From Caecitellus pseudoparvulus (Eukaryota > Bigyra: Bicosoecida), in the NCBI GenBank assembly GCA_965644315.1, contig CBFFRQ010000013.1, positions 806,001 to 870,000 of the forward strand: 64,000 nt of DNA, in the 5' to 3' direction. The notes under the pieces are model-generated. The model worked only from the letters and a program-made list of their open reading frames with translations, did not search any database and was not told the DNA's origin. A program made the translations under genes and the position numbers. Positions 31,098 to 40,400 of this stretch are shown here, piece after piece. Position 1 is the stretch's first letter; each line of letters starts with the position of its first letter.

Positions 31098-32725
31098 TCA
31101 ACTTGGCACCTCCCCAGCCTCCACAACAGCACTCAGGAGTGCCACAGTGCGATCCTGCGCATGCGGACCAAACACCTGCACTGACATGGGCTGGGCGCCA
31201 CTGGCGTGCACTGGCACGGAGCAGGCTGGCCACCCAGCGAGGCTTGGCACGACAGTGTACACATCGTTCAAGAACGCCTCCACAGGGTCCTGCTTAGTGC
31301 CTTGCACCCATGGCCTGCCTGGTGCCGTGGGCGTCACAAAGGCAGTGACTCCCGAGTCAACCGCCGCCGCCGTGAGCTGTCGAAGCAGGGCAGCTCGCAC
31401 CTTGACGGCGCTGGCGAAGAACGCCTCCCGCGCATCGGATGACAGGACATACGAGCCCACCATGATGCGGCGCTGTACCTCTTTGCCAAAGCTCTCACTG
31501 CGCAGCTCTGCTGCCAGAGCGTGCAGGCGTTTAGAGGGATCACTCTCAGACTCTGCAGCCGCCGAGTACTCCGTCCATGGCCTGGCGCCGCCGTACCGGA
31601 GCCCGTTGTACCTGGCCAAGTTGCTGCTGGCCTCTGCAGGTGCGATGACGTAATACGCCGGGAGGGCTGCCGGCAGGCTGGGCAGCGACACGGGCTGCAG
31701 CGTCGCCCCAGCCGCCTGCAGCGTGCCCAGCGCTGACTCCCACGCAGCCACCGCCTCTGGCGCAAGCTCAGCCACCCACGCCTCCCGGATGACGCCAATG
31801 CGGTGGCCAGTCAAGTCCAGTCCAGCACGCTGTGGGTGCAAGAGCGCGGGCTGGAACGCTGACGTGGCGTGCCCGGTGGTCTCACGGGGCCCTGCCGCTG
31901 ACGGGTTTAAGGTGGCCTCCACACCCTGCATGACCTGCTGCAGCAGGTGAGCATGGTCCACGACAGGTGCCACACCACTGGTGGCGTCCCGGGCACTTGG
32001 CCCAGCCAGAGCGTCCACGCATAGGGCTGCGTCCGCCACTGAGCGTGCCAAGACACCAGGCGTGTCCAGGGAGCTGGCGTAAGATGTGAGGCCCCAGCGT
32101 GGCAGCACGCCCCGGGACGGCTTGAACCCGACGATGCCGCAGAAGGCAGCGGGCTGCCGCACGGAGCCGCCCGTGTCGGAGCCCAGGGCCAGAGCTGAAG
32201 CACCGGCTGCCACGGCAGCTGCCGAGCCACCTGAGGAGCCCCCCGGTGTGAGGGCAGGGTCCAGGGGGTTGTACGCGGGACCATGGCAAGAAAACGCCGT
32301 CCCAGAGCCCATGCCGAACTCGTCCATGTTTGCCGTGCCCACCAGGCTGGCCCCTCCAGCGCGCAGTGCCCTCGCAGCAACATCAGCGTCGTAAGGCATG
32401 GGCACACCTGCCAGCATGCGGGAGGCACTGGCGGCGTGTGAGCCCTGGACGAGGAAGTTGTCCTTCAACGCAAAGGGCACACCCGAGAGGGCGTGGTCCG
32501 AGAGCCCGCTGGGTGCGGTCTCAGGCTCCAGCGAAATCAGCGCGTTCAGAGCCCGTGTCCGTGTTGCTGCTGCCACAGCCTGGTGCATGACGTCTGCTGG
32601 AGTGACCAGGCCGCTGCGCATGGCGTGGATGGCCTGGGATGGAAAAGGGGGTGGTGACGTGCGGCCATGCCCGCACGGACAAATGCAACGTGGGGACGCA
32701 CCTTTGCGGCCGCATGCTGTGCCAT
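31098..32725 (-). CDS. GatA: Glutamyl-tRNA(Gln) amidotransferase subunit A (GatA/QRSL1)
   Basis: Two exons: a 24-base first exon 32725-32702 and 32633-31098, joined through a GTGCGT donor to 519 residues starting MAQHAAAK-AIHAMRSGLVTP. GatA is the amidase of the mitochondrial GatCAB complex, which converts Glu-tRNA(Gln) to Gln-tRNA(Gln). The amidase-signature triad is visible: Lys in FALKDNF (about 63), the cis-Ser of GGSSGGS (about 139) and the Ser of GSDTGGSVRQPAAFCG (about 163). Length is normal. A mitochondrial presequence is not obvious, so either the short N-terminus suffices or another start is used. A continuous frame upstream of the intron has other ATGs, but only this exon joins in phase without adding unlikely residues. 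Confidence 0.9.
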
Positions 32726-32893
32726 GGAGTTTCACGTGAAACGCAGGGCAAGCGCCACACCTGCATAAAAACCACGCACAGGCGATCCCTGACACAGCCC
32801 CCTGGCACACTTGGAGATCAAGTGCCGGATAACGGCGCGCTTTTGATTTATGTGGTGTGTGCATGTGTCTGTGTGGAGTGTCAGAGACGGGAC
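32726..32893. promoter_or_regulatory. Compact bidirectional promoter, GatA and coiled-coil gene
   Basis: Only 168 nt separate the start codons of two divergent genes, so both promoters must fit here. No TATA box is seen. Confidence 0.5.
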
Positions 32894-33555
32894 ATGAGCG
32901 GCAGGCGCAGACGGCCACGCCACCAACGCGACGCTGTCCAGAGCCAGGAGGATGGTGAAGCGAGTCAAAAGCTGGAGACGCTCAGGCTGCAAGCTAAAGA
33001 CCTTGAGTCCAGGCATGACGCCGTCTTGAAGCGCTTGCAGGAGCTTGACTGGCTTCACGCCAGGTGCGCAGATCTTGCACGGTGCAACTGGCGCACGGCT
33101 GCCCTCACTACCATGCCGCCCTGCCCGTGTGCAGAATGCATGCATTGTGGGGCAGGCTGAAGGAGGACGCGGAGCGCCAAGCCAGGGCCGTAGAGCGCGC
33201 AGCTGTGAGACAAGTGACTGTGCGTGCATCAAGGGTCGTGGCCATCGTGGGTGCCGGTCCTCACGCGCCCCCCCCCCTCATGACCCCGCCTGTGCAGGGA
33301 GAGTCGGCTGCAGTGATCCGGGAACGTGTGACGCTCATGCGAGAGCTGCAGGAGCGTGCTTTGTTGGAGCGAGTGCAGGACATCTCCCAACGCAGCGACT
33401 ACATCACCCGCATGCAGCGGTACGCGTGGTGCCGCCAGTTCTCCTTCGAAGTGTACCGGGTATGGGGCAGCTTCTGCCTCTGGCTGGTGCGTTTCCTGCC
33501 CTGGCTGGATCCACGCACAAACCTTGAAGATGCCCGCCGATCAGGCCAGGGCTGA
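32894..33555 (+). CDS. Small coiled-coil protein with C-terminal membrane segment
   Basis: Three exons: 32894-33063, 33135-33213 and 33298-33555, giving 168 residues. Donors are GTGCGC and GTGACT; the second could equally lie six bases downstream, since both keep the frame. Residues about 25-125 are charged heptad-like helix (LETLRLQAKDLESRHDAVLKR, ERQARAVERAAVRQ, RELQERALLERVQDI). A hydrophobic, Trp-rich segment, VWGSFCLWLVRFLPWL (about 136-151), lies near the C-terminus and suggests tail anchoring. I do not recognise the family; tail-anchored tethers or SNARE-like factors have this shape, but no SNARE layer residues are evident. The exon model rests on splice phase and coiled-coil continuity. 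Confidence 0.65.
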
Positions 33556-33714
33556 GGGGCGGCGTCTAGCCTGCACTGCCACCCATGGAGGTGGACCAGG
33601 CGAAGCAAGGGCTGCAGCATGGAGATAGCTGGAGACAACATCGTGCATTGCAGGACAGAAGGCTCGACAGGCAAGCATCCGGACAAGCAGTGTGGAAGTG
33701 GGGCGGCGCAGCAG

Positions 33715-33724
33715 CAATTTCCGC
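33715..33724. promoter_or_regulatory. CRATTTCCGC motif copy, between two 3' ends
   Basis: CAATTTCCGC in the short gap between the convergent coiled-coil and zinc-finger genes. This copy is not near a start codon, which argues against a pure promoter role. Confidence 0.25.
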
Positions 33725-33769
33725 CCGTTCCCAAGCTCCTCCACGTGTGCCAGCGCGGGCGGGCCACAC

Positions 33770-34158
33770 TTAAACGTGGTCTGGGAAGCAATCTGCGAAG
33801 CTCATCTTGCTGTGCTTGGATTCGAAGTGCTGCTCGAGGTCAGTGCGGTTGGAAACGTTCATGAAACTCGCTGGGAAAGGTGACAACAGCAACTCCAGTG
33901 CGATCAGGCTCCGCTTGCAGCAGCAAGGGTGCGGACTCACCCCGGCAAACTTGGCACACAACGTTCATGGCTGCGGCGCGGGATGCCATGCCCTTCGACC
34001 CGCCGCCTCCCTGCCTGCAGTGCGAAGCGCCGCGGGCTGGTGTGGCGCCCGCCATTCGGCCCCAGCCTCCTGTTGCCAGCTCACCCCTTCTTCTTGTCCC
34101 TGGCGGCCTTCTTCTCGCGACTCTTCTGAGCCTTGCCGGCATTACTTCCCTTTCCCAT
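33770..34158 (-). CDS. Small zinc-finger protein, 4F5/zf-met2 type (82 residues)
   Basis: Three short exons on the minus strand, 34158-34085, 34014-33941 and 33870-33770, which join in frame to 82 residues. The protein begins MGKGSNAGKAQKSREKKAAR, a Lys/Arg-rich leader, then a Gly-rich bridge, then a C2H2 finger: CQVC, a 15-residue spacer, and HFESKH, ending FADCFPDHV. This layout (basic start, AMNxxCxxC, HxxxxH, a CFP near the end) matches small proteins such as Arabidopsis At2g23090. Their role is poorly known; they are probably nuclear and nucleic-acid associated. It is easily missed because no exon exceeds 101 nt. Confidence 0.85.
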
Positions 34159-34523
34159 GCCGATTTGCGTTGCTTGACCAGGCGAGACGGTGCCCAGCAG
34201 GTGCACTGGTCACCCGAGCGAAACGCACGTTCACCGACGAGCCGATTGAGGGCTCTGCACTCTTTTGGCGGACACAGCCGGCTGAAAGAGTCACACCACA
34301 CAACACACAGCGCGAGGGGCACACAGAACGCACAAAAATTGCACGCAGTGTCCGTCTGTGATTCGCCCAGCCGACGCCTGTGAGGGCCATCCAGCCGGGT
34401 GGCGTGACATCGAAATAAAGCAATGCCAAGGCCAGCCCAACGCAAGCACAGGCAACGCCAATCCTGACCATGGCCATGGCATGAATGAAACTGCCTCAGC
34501 ATGCGCAGGCGGGCGGGGAGAAC
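34159..34523. other. Intergenic region
   Basis: 365 nt between the start of the zinc-finger gene and the stop of the APH-fold kinase gene, both on the minus strand. It should hold the zinc-finger promoter and the kinase 3' UTR; an AATAAA-like GAAATAAAGC lies near 34410 on the plus strand. No RNA gene was seen. Confidence 0.45.
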
Positions 34524-36086
34524 TCACGGTCTGTCCTGCGTTGCCAGCTGCTCACCGAGTGCCTCGTGCAGGTCACTGGCATAGCGCAGCCCAGCGTGCC
34601 AGTGCTGGGGAAACTCCTCCAACTCCACTGCAGCGCCACCCCAGTGAGCCACTAGCAGCATGCAGGCAGCCACATGGGTGGCGTCAGCCGCCAGCGGCGA
34701 CACGCTCGTGCTGGCGTGCGGGTTGTACAGGAACCCAAATCCGAACGGGCCCGTGGCACGCGCCAGCACCTCCGTGCCTGCCCACAGCAGGACTGCAGAA
34801 GCCGCTTGATCCGCTGCAGCCCCTGCCACAGTGGGTGCAAAGGGCAGCGGTGAGGTGGCTTCCTTCGCCCCGCTCAGCTCGGCAACGTAACCTTGCCTGT
34901 ATGCCTGCCAGGCCGCGGCGCCTGGGCAGGCAGTGGACAGAAGTGGCTGCGAGTCAGCAGCAAGAACTGGGCTGGGCGAGCCAGCCTCGTGGTGTGGTGT
35001 TCTGCCAGCCTTGCTCGTCTCTCGAGGACCCTCGGCAGCCCACACGTGCGCATGCATCCAGATGTGGGCAAAGGTGTGTGCGACATCCTGCACCGGCCAC
35101 CCCCAGTGACAGAACTCCCAGTCAATGGCCGCTAGGCTGGCGTCTGTGCCTTTGTGCGTTTCGGCCCGCACCATGTAGCTGGGCAGCCACGCATCGCCAT
35201 GCGTGAAGCAAACCCCCTCCGCACCCCCCGCAAACGCGGCACCAAAGGCGCACGCTGTGCGGAGGGCTGCTTCCAATGCACTGCGTGGGCCAGGGGGCAG
35301 CTCCTGCACAGTGCCTGCGAGGGCAGCTTGGGCGCCGCTGAACTGCATCACGCTGCGCACTTCTTGGATGTTGCGGTTGGCGAAGCAGGACGGGGAGAGC
35401 TCGGGGGACGGTTCCCGGGACATGTGCACAGTCACACTCCCGTGCAGCACCCCATGCAGCTGCCCGACTTTGGAGAACGGCGTGCAAGGCGTTGTGGAGC
35501 TGTCGCTTGCCTCCCATGCGGTCCACCACTCGTTCAGTGGCTGCCATTCCGACGGATGCAGGTACTCCATGACCAGGACAGCACTATCTTTCGATGTGCT
35601 GCTGCCAAGGAGGACCGGAACCGTGCACTGCCGCTGTGCGAGGAGTTCTTGCAGCTCTGCGCAAGCATTTAGCCAGCGGAAATTGCGGCTTCTGGGCAAC
35701 GATTCCCTGACCGCGCGACGCACCCCCTTCGCCCAGGCCTTTGAGGGCTCTGGCTTCGACGTCCCCTCGATCTTTCGTCAAGGTCACTGTGCAAGGAGAC
35801 ACTTCAGCCCCCGTTCCATGCCTTGTTGCAGCAGCGCTGTGTCACGCGCATGCGCACCTGGGCCATGCAGTGCCTGCACAACCTTCACCACGCCGTGGGC
35901 CTTGCCCTGCTCTGCATGGAACACCCTGTTCAAGAAACCACCGGACAGGGGCATGAGTGAGACGTCTTCTCCCCCAGCCTCGCCATCACCATGGCTGTGG
36001 CCCTGCATGCTTGCGTGCCAGGCCTGGCGAGCCTTGGCTTCCACGGGGCATGTGTGGCTCGCGCCGCCTGCCTCCACAGCGGCCAT
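34524..36086 (-). CDS. APH-fold small-molecule kinase
   Basis: Three exons: 36086-35858, 35786-35724 and 35656-34524, joining in frame to 474 residues (donors GTGCGC and GTGCGT). The N-lobe has PLSGGFLNRVFHAE and a VVKVV lysine strand; the catalytic loop is CFTHGDAWLPSYMV (about 252-265), and the metal-binding Asp is in AIDWEFCHWGWPVQDVAH (about 273). These are the Brenner-type HxD and the IDxE motifs of aminoglycoside, choline, methylthioribose and fructosamine kinases. The substrate cannot be told: the DWEF(x)4GWPVQDVAH arrangement is closest in feel to methylthioribose- or choline-kinase-like proteins. This is presumably a metabolic kinase, not a resistance determinant. Confidence 0.8.
35676..35685 (+). 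promoter_or_regulatory. CRATTTCCGC motif copy, APH-kinase intron 2
   Basis: GCGGAAATTG on the plus strand, inside intron 2 (35723-35657) of the APH-fold kinase, about 20 nt before the acceptor. Confidence 0.25.
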
Positions 36087-36212
36087 CACAGGAGCGGGGC
36101 AGCAGCAGGAAACATTGCATGCAGTGACACCCAGATGGCACTGCGCAGCTCCAACCTCTGCTCTGCTTGTGGCGCGAACAATGCATTATGGGGGGGCACC
36201 GCAGTGTGCAGG

Positions 36213-36999
36213 TCAACCGCTACCCTGTGGCTGCAGCCCCAGCACAGCCTGCACCAGACCCAGCACAGTCCGGGTGCAGTTCCAGTCTGTGAGGTAAGGC
36301 GCACGCACCCGGTCCCAGGGGGGGGGTACCGCCCGCTGATCAGCCCTCCCGCAGTCCCGCCCGCCACGGGTGTGTGCATGCGCATCTGGCGGGCCCAGCG
36401 CGGCCCATCCCAGGTGCCCCAGCAGCACAGCCTTCAAACCGTGTAAAGAGTGGTCGAAGGGGTCACTGGGGGCCGCTGCTGCGTGGGCAGTGGCCGAGCA
36501 GGGCATGCCCAGCACCAAGTCACCCTCCTCATCCAGTTGACTCGCATGGCCGCCTGCCGCGCTGCAGGAGGCAGCAGACAGCGCCGACAGGCCTTGGAGT
36601 GGCAGTGTGTACATCTCCGGAGCACAGAAGGGGTAGTCCTTGCCGTACCGCACGAGGATGAGGGGTGGTGGGTTGAGGCATGTGCTGACGCCACCAGTCA
36701 CCGTAAGGGTGTCTGGAAACGCCAGCACGAAGCACCGGGGGGCTAGGTGGATCTGCGCGACATCCACCGCCCCATCCACTTCCCGCAAGTCTGTGCAGAG
36801 CACAGGGGCCGCTGGGTGCGCTGGCTGGCAGGCGCTGCATTGGTGCGCTGAGCTCACCTGTGCTCATGCGCAACTGCGCACGACACCTGAGGCGCCTGGA
36901 GCGTTTTGGAGATCCTTCCTCCGCCACAGTCTCCGCAGGGACAGCAGTTGCAGTCATGGAGACATCGGCCCCAAGACGTCGTTTCGTGCCGCGGGCCAT
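36213..36999 (-). CDS. UBC-fold protein, UEV/E2-like
   Basis: Two exons, 36999-36858 and 36790-36213 (67-nt intron, GTGAGC donor), giving 239 residues. A basic, Ser/Arg-rich N-terminus (about 1-45, KRRLG and SPKRSRRLRCR) precedes a UBC-like core: CFVLAFPDTLTVTGG, LILVRYGKDYPFCAPEMYTL (the YPFxAP element of E2/UEV/RWD folds) and a late APYLTDWNCTRTVLGLVQAVL (about 213-233), which parallels the LPYLxxW helix of TSG101-type UEVs. No HPN motif is visible, and no cysteine sits clearly in an E2 active-site context, so I favour a ubiquitin-binding or scaffold role over conjugation. The middle (about 110-205) is poorly conserved-looking and may hide a splice error. Medium confidence. Confidence 0.6.
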
Positions 37000-37457
37000 G
37001 CTGTGCTGCCCAGTGCCAAGGTGCACAAGTGGCGGCATCAAATTCCGCCTCGCACCAGGCCAGGATTTGCCGCCAAAGGAGTGCGGCAGTCGCGAGGAGG
37101 AGGGGGCTGAATGACAGCACCACACGGGCGGCGACAAGCCGTCCCTGTGTGCGCCGTGCGCAATTTGAGTGCGGCCGCTGCGACGCCGGCTCGATGCCAA
37201 GCAACCCGCACGCTCACCACGCCGACACAGACAGCACCCCCGTCGGCAAATCAAATTTAAATTGCGCGAACGCCCGGAAGCTCCGTGCATATTCAGGTGT
37301 TGCTGCCGAGTGTGGCTCGCCTGTTGCGCTTCGCTGCCTCTGTTGCTGCTCGGCGGCGCCTGCACTGCAAGGTTCACCTGCAGGTGGGCTGCCCCAGCGA
37401 CGCTGAGGCTGGGCCGCCAGGAGGCCCGACTCAAGGCCTAGAAGACTCTGCCACACC
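37000..37457. promoter_or_regulatory. Bidirectional upstream region, UEV-like gene and giant myosin
   Basis: 458 nt between divergent starts. It contains one sharp AT island, AAATTTAAATT at 37253-37263, standing out from GC-rich surroundings; this is the best candidate core or spacer element. Nothing else is recognisable. Confidence 0.5.
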
Positions 37458-40400
37458 ATGGCTGCGGCAGGTGCGTGATGTGGTGCTGCGCGGGGCGAGG
37501 GCATCGCGCCGTGTGCGAGTGCGCCACGCAGCTGCAAGCTGCCCTATTGCCGCAGCGGCCTTCCCCGCGAAGCGGCAGGCGGCGCCAAGCAGGCGCAGTG
37601 GGGTGGCTGCAGCAAGTGCAGCAGTGCCCAATGGCATGTTTGTGCTCGCCAGCTTGCCCTCGTCCGTGCCGGCGGCAGGCAGCGCTTCACGTGTTCACCC
37701 CGCCTCGACTGTGGTGTGCAGATTTTTCTCTGGCGTCCACGGGCGCCTCCAAGCGCCATGTGTGGGTGCGCGATGACGTGCAGGCGTGGGTGCCTGCCAC
37801 CATCGTGGACGAGGAGGGCGACAAGGTGAAGGTGGAGCTGGGCGGTAATGCCCGCACGCTGCGCACGATGAAGCGGGGGGAGTTGGGCCCGCTCATCTCC
37901 CGGGAGGAGAGCCTGCACGTGCACCTGGACGACATGGTGAAGATGGAGGACGTGAACGAAGCCACCATCCTGCACAACGTCCGCATGCGCTTCAAGGAGG
38001 ACCTCATCTACACCAACATCGGCACCATCCTCGTGTCCGTGAACCCCTTCAAGTGGATGACGGAGCTGTACGCGTCGCACATGGTGGACCGCTTCCAGCA
38101 GGTGACACCGGGCGAGCTGACACCGCCCCACATCTACGCCGTCGCCAACGCCGCCATGATGGGCATCCGGGATGAGCAGGAGGACCAGAGCATCATCATC
38201 TCCGGCGAGTCGGGTGCCGGCAAGACAGAGGCCACGAAGAAGTGTCTGCAGTTTTTTGCAGAGGTCACCTCCAAGAACGCCAAGGAGGCCAGCGCCGCGG
38301 CGGGAGCGGCTGCCGCCGGTGCTGGCGCGTCAGGGGGCGGGGCCAAGACCGGCATCGAGCAGCGCCTGCTGGCAGCCAACCCGCTGCTGGAGGGCTTTGG
38401 CAACGCCAAGACTGTGCGCAACAACAACTCCTCGCGCTTCGGGAAGTGGATGGTGGTGCACTTTGACGACCGCGTGCGCATTTCCATGTGCCACATCGAG
38501 AACTACCTGTTGGAGAAGAGCCGTGTCGTCTTCCAGGCTCGTGGTGAGCGCAACTACCACATCTTTTACATGATGAACGTCGTGCCCGACGCTGACCTGA
38601 AGCGCACCCTGGGAACCTCCAGTGCTGCCGACTTCCACTTCTGCTCCCAGGGCGGCTGCAACGTCGTGGAGGGCATGGATGACGCGAAGGAGTTCAAGGA
38701 GCTGCTGGAGAGCGCCGACGCGCTGGGGCTGCCGAAGGAAGAAGTGCAGCAGCTGTTCCGAGTTGCCGCCGCCGTGCTGCACATGGGAAACCTGCAGTTC
38801 GAGAGCAGTGATGGCGACCCACAGTCTCCCGCTGCCCTGGTGCGCAGTCCATCAGTGAAGAAGGCGCTGGCAGAAGCGTCCCGGCTCCTGGGTGTGCCTG
38901 AAGAAACGCTCGCGTCAGTGTTCCTGCACCGACTGCTGGTGGTGAACGGCAAGGCGACAGAGGCGCCATTGAAGATGCACGAGGCGGCAGCTGCGCGGAA
39001 CACCTTCGCCAAGACGCTGTACGACCGGCAGTTCGACTGGATCGTGAAGCGCATCAACACGTCCATGGCGGGGGACGTCACCCGCACCAAGACCAAGATC
39101 GGCGTCCTGGACATCTTCGGCTTCGAGATCTTCGAGCACAACTCCTTCGAGCAGCTGTGCATCAACTACTGCAACGAGATGCTGCAGCAGCACTTCAACT
39201 ACAACGTGTTCAAGGCGGAGCAGGAGACGTACCGCTCCGAGGGCATCGACGCAAGCGAAGTGAAGTACATCGACAACCAGGATGTGCTGGACCTCATCGA
39301 GAAGAAGGCCGACCCTGCGGGCGTGCTGCACATCATCCAGCAGGAGATCCTCTCCCGCCGCGGCACGGACAAGGGCTTCCTGACCAAGATGAACGCGACA
39401 CACAAGGCCAACCCCCGGTACGTCATCTCCGATGTGCGGAAGAAGGACATGGGCGAGATGGACTTCGGCGTGCGGCACTACGCGGGGACGGTGGTGTACG
39501 ACAGCACCTCCTTCATTGAGAAGAACGAGGACACGATGATGACCAACTTGAAGAACTTGGGCATGGCCTCCACCCTGCCCTTCGTCTCCAAGGTCCTCTT
39601 CAAGCGGGAGCAGGCCGAGGCGGCCGACCCCAACTCGTCCCGCAAGCGCCCCACGACCGTGGGCAAGGCCTTTGCAGACAGCCTGAAGAAGCTGAACATT
39701 GAGATGAACAAGACGCGCCCTCACTACGTGCGCTGCATCAAGCCCAATGCCGTGAAGAAGCCAGACATCTTCGACGCCAAGCTGTGCCTGCAGCAGCTGC
39801 AGTACGCGGGTGTGTTCGAGGCAGTGAAGATCCGGCAGCAGGGCTTCCCCTTCCGATGGACACACGACATCTTCTACTCGCGGTACCGTGGCTGCGCGAC
39901 GGACCGGTCCTTCCGCAACAAGTACAGCGCCAAGGAGAACTTCAAAGCCAAGTGCACAGCGCTGCTGAAGGACCTCACAGCCCAAGCGCCTGTCCTGGGC
40001 AAGTGCCAGGTGGGCAAGACCATGGTTCTGTACCGGGCGGAGCCCCACCGCATTCTTGAGATGATGCGTGACATGACACGGGACGCCGCTGTGCGGGTGC
40101 TGCAGCGCACCGTGCGTGGCTTCTTCGGCCGCAAGCGCTTCTTGCGCCTGGTGGTGGTGCGGGTCATGATCAAGAAGGCCATTGAGGAGCGTTCCCTGGA
40201 GGCGCTGCAGAAGGCCATCAAGCAGGGGGAGGAGGAGTGGTTTCAGATCCCCGACCTGGCCCCCGCCCGCGTCATGTGCGAGCGCTTGGCGGCTGAGAAG
40301 GAAGCCCTGGACGCCCTCAAGACGCTGTTGGCGAAGGACCCACTGGAGGCGTATGCGGAGTTCGACGGCGCGCTGAAAAAAGCCAAGGGCCTGGGCCTGC

